From positions 249,049,010 to 249,113,009 of the forward strand of contig NC_092877.1 of NCBI RefSeq assembly GCF_028372415.1: a stretch of 64,000 bases of DNA, read 5' to 3'. This DNA is from Notamacropus eugenii. Lineage: Eukaryota > Chordata > Mammalia > Diprotodontia > Macropodidae. The position numbers were made by a program, and so were the translations under genes. Below the pieces are notes generated by a model, which saw only the letters and a list, made by a program, of their open reading frames with translations, was not told where the DNA came from and searched no databases. Positions 12,500-24,109 of this stretch are shown here, in pieces; positions within the stretch are counted from its first letter, which is position 1, and each line of letters starts with the position of its first letter.

Positions 12500-13450
12500 C
12501 ATTTTCACAAAATTTTAGGTTACAAATTTTCTCCCCTTTTATGCCCTCCCCCCACAAACCCAAGCATTCTAATTGCCCCTGTGACCAATCTGCTCTCTCT
12601 TCTATCATCCCTCTCTGCCCTTGTCTCCATCTTCTCTTTTGTCCTGTAGGGCCAGATAGCTTTTTTTACCTCTTTACCTGTATTTCTTATTTCCTGGTGG
12701 TAAGAACATTACAGTTGATCCTAACACTTTGAGTTCCAACTTCTTTACCTTCCTCCCTCTCCACCCCTTCCCTTTGGAAGGCAAGCAATTCAATATAAGC
12801 CAAATCTGTGTCGTTTTGCAAATGACTTCCATAATAGTTGTGTAATATAGGACTAACTATATTTCCCTCCATTCTATCCTGTCCCCCATTACTTCTATTC
12901 TCTTTTGATCCTATCCCTCCCCATGAGTGTCGATCTCGAATTGCATTCTCCTCCCCATGCCCTCCCTTCAATCATCCCCCCCCATCCTTCTTGTCCCCTT
13001 GTCCCCCACTTTCCTGTATTGTGAGATAGGTTTTCCCACCAAAATGAGTGTGCATTTTATTCTTTCCTTTAGTGGAATGTGATGAGAGTAGACTTCATGT
13101 TTTTCTCTCACCTCCCCTCTTCATCCCTCCACTAATGAGTCTTTTGCTTGCCTCTTTCACGAGAGATAATTTGCCCCATTCAATTTCTCCCTTTCTCCTC
13201 CCAATATATTTCTCTCTCACTGCTTGATTTCATTTTATTTTAAGATATGATCCCATCCTCTTCAATTCACTCTGTGCACTCTGTCTCTATGTATGTGTGC
13301 GTGTGTGCATGTGTATGTGTGTACTCCCACCCAGTACCCAGATACTGAAATGTTTCAAGAGTTACAAATATTGTCTTTCCATGTAGGAATGTAAACAGTT
13401 CAACTTTAGTAAGTCCCTTATGACTTCTCTTTGCTGTTCACCTTTTCATG
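12500..13450 (-). other. HAL1 copy 1 3' UTR
   Basis: Minus-strand purine-rich 3' UTR of copy 1, pyrimidine-rich as read on the plus strand. It holds a degenerate CA/TG microsatellite at about 13280-13325, at the position where other HAL1 copies here carry dinucleotide repeats. No open frame resembling reverse transcriptase is present on either strand. Confidence 0.8.
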
Positions 13451-13457
13451 GTTCTCT

Positions 13458-14534
13458 TCATTCCTGTGTTTCAAAGACAAATTTTCTTTTCAGCTCTGGT
13501 CTTTTCATCAAGAAAATTTGAAAATCCTCTATTTCGTTGAAAGACCATTTTTTCCCTTGAAGTATTATACTCAGTTTTGCTGGGTAGGTGATTCTTGGTT
13601 TTAGTCCTAGTTCCTTTGACTTCTGGAATATCCTCTTCCATGCCCTTCGATCCCTTAATGTAGAGGCTGCTAGATCTTGTGTTATCCTGATTGTATTTCC
13701 ACAATAGTTGAACTGTTTCTTTCTAGCTGCTTGCAATATTTTCTCCTTGACCTGGGAACTCTTAAATTTGGCCACAATGTTCCTAGGAGTTTCTCTTTCA
13801 TGCGGTGTTCTGCAGTTTCCTTGAATATTTATTTTGCCCTCTGGTTCTAGAATCTCAGGGCAGTTTTCCTTGATAATTTCATGAAAGATGATGTCTAGGC
13901 TCTTCTTTTGATCATGGCTTTCAGGTAGTCCCAACATTTTTAAATTGTCTCTCCTGAATCTATTTACCAGGTCAGTTGTTTTTCCAATGAGATATTTCAC
14001 ATTATCTTCCATTTTTCCACTCTTTTGGTTTTTTATTGTGATATCATGCTTTCTCACAAAGTCCTTAGCCTCCATCTGTGCCATTCTAGTTTTGAAAGAA
14101 CTATTTTCTTCAGTGAACTTTTGAATCTCCTTTTCCATTTGGCTAATTCTGCTTTTGAAAACATTCTTCTCCTCATTGGCTTTTTGAACCTCTTTTGCCA
14201 ATTGAGTTAGGCTACTTTTCAAGGTGTTAATTTCTTCAACATTTTTTTGGTTCTCCTTTAGCAGGGAGCTGATCTGCTTTTCATGCTTTTCTTTCATCTC
14301 TCTCATTTCTCTTCCCAGTTTTTCCTCCACCTCTCTAACTTGATTTTCAAAATTCCTTTTGAGCTCTTCCATGGCCTGAGCCCATTGGGTGGGCTGGGAC
14401 ACAGAAGCCTTGATTTCTGTGTCTTTGCCTGATGGTAAGCATTGTTCTTCCTCATCAGAAAGTAAGGGAGGAAATGCCTGTTCTCCAAGAATGTAGCCTT
14501 CAATAGTCTTATTTCTTTTCCCTTTTCTGGGCAT
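13458..14534 (-). CDS. L1/HAL1 ORF1 protein, intact
   Basis: 358-residue L1-type ORF1p, a trimeric RNA-binding nucleic-acid chaperone that packages LINE RNA in cytoplasmic RNPs. The start ATG at 14532-14534 follows the 5' UTR. The N-terminus is basic (MPRKGKRNKT). A long heptad-rich coiled coil covers about residues 50-160. An RRM-like domain spans about 194-282, with DNLKMLGLPES at 196-206 and PRNIVAKFKS at 250-259. The C-terminal domain spans about 283-350 and contains RITYPAKLS at 314-322, which matches the conserved RISYPAKLS-type motif of mammalian ORF1p. Human ORF1p is 338 residues, so the length is typical. No frameshift or stop is visible. Whether it is expressed is unknown. Its integrity compared with the broken ORF1 copies at 16.5-29 kb argues for recent activity. 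Confidence 0.85.
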   Translation of the reverse strand: MPRKGKRNKTIEGYILGEQAFPPLLSDEEEQCLPSGKDTEIKASVSQPTQWAQAMEELKRNFENQVREVEEKLGREMREMKEKHEKQISSLLKENQKNVEEINTLKSSLTQLAKEVQKANEEKNVFKSRISQMEKEIQKFTEENSSFKTRMAQMEAKDFVRKHDITIKNQKSGKMEDNVKYLIGKTTDLVNRFRRDNLKMLGLPESHDQKKSLDIIFHEIIKENCPEILEPEGKINIQGNCRTPHERETPRNIVAKFKSSQVKEKILQAARKKQFNYCGNTIRITQDLAASTLRDRRAWKRIFQKSKELGLKPRITYPAKLSIILQGKKWSFNEIEDFQIFLMKRPELKRKFVFETQE

Positions 14535-15224
14535 TTTCCCAGCCAGTGACTTGACCTCTGAATATTCTCCTCACACCCACCTCTCCTCCTGGTCCTCTCA
14601 GCCAGTGTTTGGGGTCTGAGATTCAAATGCTGCTTCCAGCCTTAGGGCTTTTCGCAGGGGCAGGGCTGCTATTCAGTGTGAGAATTAAGTTCAGGTGGTC
14701 AGGTCGGGGCAGGGCTACCTCTCAGGCTCAGTTCCCTCAGGGGGTTTGTGCACAGACCTTCCACAATGGATCCCGGCTCCTGTACGCTTGGGGAGCCCCT
14801 GTCTGCAGCCGCCTCTCAGCTTCTACCTCCCGGGGGGGCCAGAACCGTGGGGGCACCCCACTCCCCTCTCGACCCGCCAAAGAGACTCTCTCACCGACCC
14901 CCATCACCTGTGGGCGGACGGACTTGTGCGGCCGCTGGAGATCCCGTCCCTGAAGCCTGCTCGGATCTTTTCCTCTGGGTGCCACAGCCGCTGCAGGGCT
15001 GCCTCAGCTCCCAGTCCCAGCGCCCAGTCCGCAGCGCGAAGGACCCCCCGCGAGAGGTTTGCAGGTCCCTCCGGAACAGAAATCTCCCTCGCTCCAATAT
15101 TCCGTGGCCTCTGGGTGCAGAATTCGCCGTGAGTTACTCCCCTGTAGCCGTTCTGTGGGTTGTGGGTTCGGAGCTATGTGTATGTGCGTCTTTCTACTCC
15201 GCCATCTTGAATCCACCCCCCAAA
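14535..15224 (-). promoter_or_regulatory. HAL1 5' UTR / internal promoter region
   Basis: A GC- and CpG-rich block of about 690 bp directly upstream of ORF1, standing out sharply from AT-rich flanks. Fifteen bases inside the element's 5' end is CAAGATGG (15202-15209 as its complement). This is the core YY1 site that sets start position in L1 promoters, and the same motif opens the other full-length HAL1 and L1 copies here. Promoter function is inferred from position and motif. Open frames on both strands within this block are by-products of CpG-rich composition. Confidence 0.7.
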
Positions 15225-15235
15225 ACATTCTTTTT
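15225..15235. repeat. Right TSD of HAL1 copy 1
   Basis: ACATTCTTTTT, identical to 12451-12461, followed by AAAGA. Confidence 0.9.
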
Positions 15236-16504
15236 AAAGAGTTCCTTTTAAAATTTTCTTAAATTCATCTTCAAGTTGGGATTTTATTTGTTGGCACTCT
15301 TTATGTAGCATACATTCTAAGAGGTACAACTAGATTATCTTTAACTTGGGTTTATATAGAAGATAGGAAACGTAAATTTGGTTATTTTCCTCAAATATGT
15401 TTTTGGTCACCCAAATGAAAACCTAGTTTTAAATTGTGAAGGGTAAGCAGTTGTAACCATCCATTACCTTGGGATGCAGAGTTGCCCCAGAGAGCTTTAT
15501 ATTTTTGCTAGAAAGCCACTTTCAAGTGTCTTCATTATAATATTATTGCACATTTTAATGGAACAGAAGGGACAAAGATTGTCTAGCTTAGTATTGCCAA
15601 CTGCTGCTCAAGAATCTTCCTCTGCAATATGCAGTCTCCAATGCACCACACATAAACCATTGAAATATCAAAATATTTTATGTCAACTGCCAAGATGACA
15701 GCTCTGAGGCCAGTTATACAGCATCTAAGAAATCAATTAGCATCGTTACAGAGAATTGTGGATGATAATTAACAATCAAATTTCAACTTTCAGAGTAGAA
15801 GCTGGGTTTCTCAAGGGGAGAATTCTGAATATATTATTACTGAAGGGAGAAATTAATGAACTTTTCTTGATCTAGCAGTAGCGCAACTCTTTCCTTGCTA
15901 TGAAAACAAATATCTGGATGATCAAAGAACATCTGTACCTAAAAGTGTTATTATTTTTTATGTAATTGCCTGCCAAATAATAATATTTTTAATTTATCAC
16001 TCATTCTATTTAAATATTTTTGTTTGCAGTAGCATTGGATACTGAAATAGTGTTATAATATTGAAAAAAGGTTATTTTTAAAAAATTTGAATTATGAGTC
16101 ATGAAATGGAGAACCAGTGTCTCTAATAAATGATGGTGTTGATATGAAAGCCGTGCTTAAGTGGGTCTCTTTGAAACATAAGGAGTAGATTTTCTATGCA
16201 AAATATGATTTATTTTGTTCAATGGTTTCAGGTAATTTTGATCATACCTAAACATCAGCTTGAACCTTATTTAATTGGCCTTCTGAGCTTTATAGTGTTA
16301 TCAGAGACAAGACACAATATAAGAAAAATCTATACAGATAGAAAAACCCACTTTAGTGTGATATTAAGGTTAATGTTTTATTTCATCTTCTCTGTCAAAA
16401 TCTGAACATTAACATCAAATCTCTTTGAAGGCAGGGATTATTTTTAGTTGTTTATTTAATCTTTATATTAAAGACTGGCAAAATGATTTTTTTTAAATGA
16501 TGAA
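15236..16504. other. No gene seen
   Basis: AT-rich DNA, no recognisable repeats or genes. A T-run at 16490 marks the start of the next element. Confidence 0.5.
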
Positions 16505-16670
16505 TTTCATTGAATCAGATCCCAGTGATTGCACATCACTTGATCCTGCCCTCCATTTATTCTGTTCTCTCTTTTGACTGCCCCTCCCCAAAAATGTTTC
16601 CTTCTAAGTACTCCCTTCTCCCATTTGCCCTCCCTTCTCTCATCTTTCTCATATGTAGATGCAAATATAA

Positions 16671-16720
<50 letters not shown>

Positions 16721-18375
16721 GTATATATATTTGAATATACATATATATATGTATGTATATACATAAACATATGCATATATATTTATATTTATATATATAC
16801 ATATACATATATATGTGTGTATGTGTTTGTGTGTATGTGTGTGTGTATAATCCCTCCAACTACCGAAATACCGAGAAAAGTCTCAAGAGTTGCAAATATT
16901 GTCATTCCACGTAGGAATGTAAACAGTTCAAATTTATAAAGTCTTTTATGATTTCTCTTTCCTCTTTACCTTTTCATGCTTCTCTTGGTCCTTGTATTTG
17001 AGAGTCAAATATTCTATTCTCTTCCAGTCTTTTCATCAAGAATGCTTGAAAGTCCTCTATTTCATAGAATGACCATTTTTTCCCCTGAAGTATTATACTC
17101 AGTTTTTCTGGGTAGGTGATTCTTGGTTTTAATCCTAGGTCCTTTGACTCTGGAATATCCTATTCCAAGCCCTTCTATCCCTTAATGTAGAAGCTGCCAG
17201 ATCCTGTGTTATCCTGATTATATTTCTATAATGCTCGAATTGCTTTTTCTAGTTGCTTACAGTATTTTCTCTTTTACATGGGATATCTCGGAATTGACTA
17301 TAATATTCCTAGGAGTTTCTATTTTTGAATCTCTATCAGGGGATGATCAATTGATTCTTTGAAATATTTATTTTATCATTTGGTTTTAGAATATCTTGGC
17401 AGTTTTCCTTGATACTTTCGTGAAAGATGATGTCTAGGCTCTTCTTTTGATCATGGCTTTCAGGTAGTCCCATAATTTTTAAAATTGTCTCTCCTTGCTC
17501 TTTTTTCTAGGTCAGCTGTTTTTTCCAATGAAATATTTCACATTATTTTCTATTTTTAATTCTTTTGGTTTTATTTTAAAAATTTCTTGGTTTCACATGA
17601 AGTCATTAGCTTCTATCTCCTCCATTCTGATTTTTAAAGAACTATTTTCTTCAGTGAGCTTTTGAAACTCCTTTTCCATTTGACTAATTCTTCTCTTTAA
17701 AGTATTCTTCTTCTCATTGGCTTCTTGGTCCTCTTTTGCCATTTGAGGTAGTAATTTTTTAAGGTTTCAATTTATTCAGTATTTATTTGGGTATTCTTTA
17801 GCAATCTACATATTGCTTTTCATGGTTTTCTTGCATTGCTCTCGTTTCTCTTCCCAATTTTTCCTCCACTGCTCTCACTTTATTTTCAAAATACGTTTTG
17901 AGCTCCTCCATAGCCTGATACCATTGTATACTTTTTGTGGAGGTTTTTCACGCAGAACCATTGACTTTTAGGTCTTCTGATGAAGATGTCATTCAAAGGG
18001 TAGAAGAAAATACCTGCTCACCAAGAAAGTATCCTTCTGTTGTCTTATACTTTTTACTATTTTGGGGCATTTTCCCAGTCAGTTATTAGACTTTTGAGTT
18101 CTTTTTCAGGACAGAGTTCAGGGCTGAGACTGAGATTAGTGACTCAAATCCCCTTGGTGTTTATGTTGAGGTCTCTCAGGGCTGCCACTGCAGACCTCAG
18201 TATGCTCTCCTGGGTGAAAGAGCCCTCCCACTCATCTCTGAAGTTGGTTTTGGGTTGAACTCTCTGGGAACTGGTGCTACCTGTGACTCCCTGAATTCTG
18301 TTCAGAGTCCTGTCCCTGCCAAGAGGGGTTGCGGTCCTTGCTTCTTGGGCTGGACAGCATGTACTTTACCATTTC
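16505..18375 (-). mobile_element. HAL1 copy 2, minus strand, decayed
   Basis: On the plus strand the order is mid 3' UTR, microsatellite, 3' UTR, the whole ORF1 in reverse, then part of the 5' UTR. The ORF1 start region can be aligned at about 18069 (complement of GGGAAAATG, as at copy 1's start). The frame is broken by many stops and indels. A 3' UTR block is missing where the AT/CA microsatellite sits. It lies head-to-head with copy 3 and joins it near 18376 without spacer. Confidence 0.75.
16669..16850. repeat. (AT)n/(ATAC)n/(GT)n microsatellite in HAL1 3' UTR
   Basis: Pure AT run of about 45 bp, then ATAC-type and GT repeats. It sits inside HAL1 copy 2 at the same relative place as dinucleotide repeats in the other HAL1 copies. 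Confidence 0.9.
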
Positions 18376-18779
18376 AGGAAATTATTACGGAAAACTCTCC
18401 TGATATTGTAGAACCACAGGGTAAAATAAATATTGAAAGAATCCACCTATCTCTTCCTGAAAGAGATCCCAAAACAGCAACTCCTAGGAATGCTGTAGTC
18501 AAATTTCAGAGTTTCCAGGTCAAGGAGGAAATATTGCAAGTAGTTAGAAAGAAACAATTCGAGTACTGTGGAAGTATGATCATGATAACACAGGATCTAG
18601 TAACTTCTCCATTAAGGGATCAAAAGACGTGGAATGTTATATTCCAGAAGTCAAAGGAAGTAGCATTAAAACCAAGAATCACCTACCCTGCAAAACTGAG
18701 TATAATACTTCAGGGGAAAAATGGTCATGCAATGAAATAGAGGACTTTCAAGCATTCTTTCTGAAAAGACTAGAGCTGA

Positions 18780-18823
<44 letters not shown>

Positions 18824-19345
18824 AATATATACATACATACACACACACATATATATGGAGTAATAATAAGTAAACACTTTTTGGGAGGGACAAGGTCAAA
18901 AGAGAAGACTAAATAAATGGGATGCAAGCAAATGGAGGGAAATATAGTTTGTCTTACACACCATTACTATTATGGAAGTCTTTTGCTAAACTACGCATAT
19001 ATAGCCCATATTGAATTGCCTGCCTTCTTGGTGTGGATGGGCAGGGAGAGAGGAAGGGAGAGAAGTTGGAATTCAAAGTATTAGGAATGAAGGTTGAGAA
19101 TTGTTTTTTCATGCAACCTGGAGATAAGAAATACATGCTATTGAGTATATAAATCTATCTTTACCTATAAGAAAAGACAGAAGATGTGGATGAGGGAACG
19201 GAGTGAGGTGATAGAGGGGAGGGCAGATTGTTAGAAGGGGTAATCAAAATGCACAGCATTTTGGGGTGAAGGGAAATGTAGTGATGGAGAGAAACTTTGG
19301 AACTCATCATTTTTTGGAAAGGAATGTTGAAAACTAAAAAATAAA
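18376..19345 (+). mobile_element. HAL1 copy 3, 3' half, plus strand
   Basis: Starts inside ORF1 ('gaaattattacggaaaac', matching copy 1's HEIIKENC region). It runs through the RRM/CTD coding part to about 18780, then a (TG)n(AC)n tract, then the 3' UTR. It ends in 'gttgaaaactaaaaaataaa'. In one frame 18377-18740 still reads as ORF1 C-terminal half, including RITYPAKLS at about 18679-18705. The part between ORF1 and mid 3' UTR is missing. Confidence 0.8.
18783..18860. repeat. (TG)n and (AC)n microsatellite in HAL1 3' UTR
   Basis: A TG run of about 38 bp, then ATAC and AC repeats, at the end of the ORF1 remnant of copy 3. Confidence 0.95.
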
Positions 19346-20977
19346 AAAAATTAGAAAAATCTTTTTTTCTTTATAACTTTAGAGATCTTTTTATTTTAAA
19401 AATTAAATGACAAAAAGTATCACATTTAATCTCTTTTGAATTTTAAAACGCTTTAAATTTAATAAATAAATAATTGAATACTTGAGGACTTTTAAAATTT
19501 TGTTTTTAAATATGGTTGGCTACATATACATACTGTATATACATATATACATACATTTAGATACATTTTTATATAGACAAGTATATAAACATACACACAT
19601 AGATATACTCACAGCTATCTACCTTTGCCAAATGCTAAACTATAGAAATACAAAAAAATATAAATTATAAGAAAAGAATACTAAAGTCTTGCTGCCTAGA
19701 AACCTATGGAAGTCATAATCAGCATTTTTTGGGGGATGGCAGAATGTGAATTCTGGAAGGGAGGAATTCTTAACCATTTTTTTCCTGTTTCATGTATCAT
19801 TTTTGCAGTATGGTAGAGCATATGGAGCCATTCACAGAATAATGTTTTTAAATGTATAAAAGAGATATATAGTATTGCGAAGGAACATAATTCAGTGAAA
19901 CATAATTTTCATTTTTTTTAAAGCCTAGCTCATAGAACCCATAGTAAGAAGACTTTCCTAAAGATAACTAAACATTTGTTATAGGTATTTGAAAAATAGA
20001 GTTCAGTTTTTTCCTATTTAATTTAACTTCTTCTCAAAATATTGTGAAATCAAAAATTTAGTACACCTTATATATTCCATGCATGTCTTTAACTTTTTTT
20101 TTGCTTTTGCCATAATGACCCTTTTTAAAGAAAAAAAAAAAAAAAGAAATACAAGAGACTCTCTAGGTGTTGTAATAACTTCTTTTAAAAGGTGCATTAA
20201 CTTCATAAATAGTACTAAATTTTACCCTAGTGACCTTAAGAAGGTAGTGTAACTTCCCACAGTGTTAAACTCGTTCCTGGGATTATGTGCTCCCTCCTCA
20301 CTCTGCACTTGCTGCTCTACTACACTTGAAGTGATTCATTTTTTATTGTCTCAAAATACTATATTCAGTGTGATAAAGTCAATATTTAAGCTCACATATT
20401 AATGTCTTGATGTAACTGAGGTCATAGATTTTAAAATTGAATTTAACCTATGCCCTTTGTTTTATTTGGGGGATCTAAAATATTAGTTACTAGGAAATTT
20501 AAGCAACTCCATTTGATCCAATTTTTATTGAATTTCCTGTAAGAATTAATCTCCTTTACTTCATAAAAGTTGTCAGTGTGTTGAAATGCAGCACTAATGT
20601 TGACTACTTCGGTACATTTTTAAAAGTATATTTTCATGTTTTCTAGCAATGTTAACAGATGTATCAAAAATATTTTTAAAGAAACCATAGAATAAATTTT
20701 GAAAATTAAAATAGTCTAGTTATAAGTTTTTGATCTTGGAGTTAGGGAATTCAATTCTCGCTTCTGTTGCTTATTAATTATGTGAGTCTAGGAAAGTAAT
20801 TTGATTTTTTTATTTCTTTCTTACTGTTCTTGAAGAACATTAGTTAGGGAGCAATTACAGATATGTAATGGTAGAAGAAGTTTCCGTATTAGGAAGTCCC
20901 TGTACTAAGAAATCACAATTATAGTCCAAATAAAGGCATAACATTTGTACTTCATTCAGCTGTTTACTCATTTATTT
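19346..20977. other. No gene seen; AT-rich with ATAC tract
   Basis: No recognisable gene. About 19518-19610 is an imperfect ATAC/TATA tract, and 20128-20148 is a poly(A) run without an attached element I can identify. Confidence 0.5.
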
Positions 20978-21775
20978 GCGAAGAGATTACATGTGGGAAA
21001 ATTGGGATACTGATGCATTGGCGGTGAAGTTATGAACTGATCCAATCAATCAGCAGAACAATTTGGACCTATGCCCAAAGGGTAATTAAGCTGCGCATAA
21101 CCTTGGATCCAACAATACTACTACTACTTCTATATCTATATCCCAAGGAGATTATTAAAACAAGAGCAAAAAGAGCTTCTATGAACTTAAATATTTATAA
21201 TAGATCTTTGTGGTAAAGAACTGGAAATTAAAGGGATGCCCCTCCATTGGCAAGTGGCTTAACAAGTTGAGGTATATGAATATAATGGAATGCTATTGTG
21301 CTATAATAAATGATGAACAAATGAAACCTGGAAAAACTTTGCATTGATGTAACATCAAGTGAGCAGAACCAGGAGAAAATTGTACACAGTATAAGCAACA
21401 GTGTGCTCATTAACTATGGCTACCTTAGTTTCTCTCAGCAATACAATTATCTAAGGCAAGTCCAAAAGGCTCTTGATGGAAAAATGTTATTTACCTCCAG
21501 AGAAAGAGGTGGCATCTGTATACAGATCAAGGCATACTATTTTCACTCTCTTGTGTGTATGTGTGTGTGTGTTACTTTTGTTATTTCTTCTTTCGCAAAA
21601 TGTGTATTATGGATATATATTTTCCATGGTTGCACATATCTAAACTACATTGAATTGCTTACTGTCTTAGAAACGAGGGAGGGAAAAATTTTGAACTCAA
21701 AATATTACATAAAATTTTAAATATAAATGTTATATAAAATAAAATTGTAAAAAAATAAAATATAATCTACTGAAA
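20978..21775 (+). mobile_element. L1 3' end, 5'-truncated
   Basis: The sequence follows the L1 3'-terminal order seen at 49.7-50.5 kb: 'ttatgaactgatccaatcaa', 'tttggacctatgcccaaagg', 'atggaatgctattgtgctata' and 'ccagagaaagaggtggcatc'. It ends in a terminal A-rich tail near 21755-21775. Only the last part of ORF2 and the 3' UTR remain, without an intact frame. Confidence 0.75.
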
Positions 21776-22435
21776 AATTTATTACTTGAAGAAAATTATA
21801 CAGTGATACAAAATAACTAAATAGGGTAGATATTATAGCTTCCTAAATTTGTGTTCTAAATCCCAGAAGCAGCAGAATCTACTTGGCAATCTGAATTATT
21901 AGGATTTTTCTTTTTAGGTATTATAGTGTGTTCTTTAGTATCCTGATTTTTGACAGTTTTGAATTAAGAATATAAAATATGCTCTATTAATATTTATCAA
22001 TAATATTTACATTGCTTTTGTTAGCATCATTGACACAGATATATACTTATGTTTAAATATGTGCATGTATAGAGTCATAAAGAACAGAGGGAAGCCATTG
22101 ATTATACTAATAATTCATATGAAAGATGAAAAATTAGCATAGATTTACAATTATAAAACAACTGATGAAATTTAAGTACTTAAACAGACATTTATTTTAT
22201 TCTTTCAATTTTTTATCAAAATGGAACTGGTAATGCAAAACAATTAAATTTATTAATCCTTACAGAAATTAGCCATGGCACTCATGTTATAAATCATCTA
22301 GTATGAATCAACATTTTTAATTATGTTGAAAAATAAATTTTCTTATTTTATATGAAAACAAACGCAAACAAGTGCTAATTTCCTGAAGAAAACTATCCAG
22401 CACTACTTAAAATAACCACGTAAGAAGGAAAAGGC
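21776..22435. other. No gene seen
   Basis: AT-rich DNA. Nothing recognised. Confidence 0.5.
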
Positions 22436-23010
22436 GGGGGCGGGGGGGAGAACGACCAAGATGGAAGAGTAAAAGCAGAGACTTAGTAGAACTCTTGCCC
22501 CAATCCAGCCAAATACCTGTAAAATGCTTTTAAGCAAATTCTGGACCTGCAGGACCCACAAAATGACTGACTGAAGCAAATATCCAAGGCAAGAAAGCCT
22601 AGATGGAATCAACCATCATGTGGGGCTAAGAGCAGAGCATAAGGCAGCATAGGTCACATTGTCACAAATGGACTCTGAACAAGCCTGGGGGAAGGAGACT
22701 GAATCACGGGCACTTATCCAGTTTCCAGATGTTACTACTTCCAAATGCCAGGGACAAGTTGGAAGGTCAGTGGCAAAAACACATTTGGACCTGTGTGAGA
22801 GAGCAGAGTGCTCCGGATCCATTCCCAGGATGGGGCAGGGAATGGAGGAACCTTTGGCAGCCACAGGAGCAAAAAGAGCAGCTACTGTTTCTGGAGCTCC
22901 AGGCATACAGATTGAGGGGTAATCTAGCAACTGAGAGTACACTCCCCCACCCCCACTAGAAGCAGAGACTACCTTAACAAAGAGCTCAAAAGTAAAAGAA
23001 TTGACTGGGA
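22436..23010 (+). promoter_or_regulatory. HAL1 copy 4 5' UTR
   Basis: 5' UTR with a G-run at its first bases, then the YY1-like CCAAGATGG 20 bases in. A 'gggaaaatgagg' context near 23012 aligns with the ORF1 start of copy 1 ('gggaaaatgccc'). Most CpGs have decayed, in contrast with copy 1. Confidence 0.6.
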
Positions 23011-23552
23011 AAATGAGGAAAAACAGGAAAAAAAATTAGACTATAAATTCTTGCTTTGGTGACAAGGGGGATCAAAACATACAAACAGAAGAAGTATACC
23101 CAAAGAATCCAAGAAAAATATGAATTGATCTCAGGCCATGGAAGAGCTCAAAGAGCTCAAAAAGAATTTTGAAAATAAAGTAAGAGAAGTCATTGGAAAA
23201 ATTGGGAAGAAAAATGAAAGTAATGCAATAAAATCATGAAAAATGAGTCAACTGCTTGCTTAAGGGGAGCAAAAGAATACTGAAGAAAATAACACCTTAA
23301 AAAATAAACTAATTTGATGCAAAGATGAAGCTCATCTCTTTCCCAGTCACTGGCTTTCAGAAACTCATCCAAGTAGATGATGAGAGAAAGCTACGGACCT
23401 TTTATGAGAAACGGATGGCCACTCAAGTTTTGCTGAAGCTCTGAGTGATGAATGGAAGGGTTATACAGTCCAAATAAGTGGGGGGGAATGACAAACAACG
23501 TTTCCCCATGAATCAGGGTGTTTTAACTCATGGACATTTCTGCCTGCTTCTC

Positions 23553-23568
23553 AGTAAGGGCCATTCTT
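23553..23568. repeat. Left TSD of insertion in RPS6 pseudogene
   Basis: AGTAAGGGCCATTCTT, 16 bp, identical at 24110-24125. It is itself RPS6 coding sequence (the LLSKGHS region). Confidence 0.95.
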
Positions 23569-24109
23569 TTTTTTTTTTTCCTTTTTGTGTTCATTCCCTT
23601 TATTTTGCTAGACTGGGGATATAAATAAGGTATTTGAATCATTGGACCCTTTTGGCTACTCAGCCATCCTATTATTCACCTTTTTATTACCTATCTCATT
23701 TCATCTTTTCTCCAACCCCCTCAATAAAATATCCAGAACCCTCCCCATTTTCAAGATAGTAGAATATAATTAGGCCCAGATTTATTTAACACATTTAACA
23801 CTTTCAGATATACAAAGTGATCTATATCTATATCTATATAGATATAGATACATATTATTACATTTGACCCTAACAACCATCCTTTGAGGTAGATGTTATT
23901 ATGACCCTCACTCAGAAACTGAGACTGAGGGAATTTAAGTGATGTCCTAGCATTACCCAACTAGTAAGTATCTAAGATTAGACTAGACTCCAACTCAGGT
24001 CTTTTTGATTCTAAGTTCAGCACTCTATCTGCTGCATCAACCTGCTTTTCAGGGAGTAGATAGGTTAGGAATAAATAGAGTAGGTTCATTTTACTAGGGA
24101 CAGCTAGGT
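23569..24109 (-). mobile_element. Poly(A)-tailed retrocopy carrying a SINE
   Basis: A 541-bp minus-strand insertion between 16-bp TSDs. Its 3' end on the minus strand has AATAAA about 20 bases before an A-run (T-run at 23567-23579 on the plus strand). A tRNA-derived SINE with 'gagtgctgaacttagaatc' and 'agacctgagttggagtc' occupies about 23880-24035. About 60 bp precede it and about 300 bp follow it, ending at the poly(A) signal. This looks like a retroposed RNA-polymerase-II transcript, or a SINE with 3' transduction, rather than a plain SINE. A TATC/GATA tract lies at 23821-23850. Confidence 0.8.

Larger units (their letters stand above)
12462..15224 (-). mobile_element. Full-length HAL1 (half-L1) retrotransposon, copy 1
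   Basis: A complete minus-strand insertion of about 2.76 kb between 11-bp TSDs. In element order it has a CpG-rich 5' UTR with CAAGATGG near its start (15202-15209), one intact ORF1 (13458-14534), and then about 1 kb of purine-rich 3' UTR. The element ends in an A-rich tail, seen as T-rich at 12462-12500 on the plus strand. No ORF2, endonuclease or RT sequence is present between ORF1 and the tail. This is the structure published for HAL1 elements of opossum and eutherians. The 3' tail resembles that of full L1 (compare 50.46-50.52 kb), which fits mobilisation in trans by L1 protein. Intact ORF1, retained CpGs and a perfect TSD suggest it is the youngest HAL1 here. Confidence 0.88.

Noticed and set aside
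14609..15262. Several overlapping frames of 70-167 codons in a CpG-rich block, resembling a CpG-island gene start
   Set aside because: The block is the HAL1 5' UTR. Frames exist on both strands because stop codons are rare in GC-rich DNA.
22616..22959. Frames of 76-108 codons on both strands
   Set aside because: They lie in the 5' UTR of HAL1 copy 4 and have no domains.
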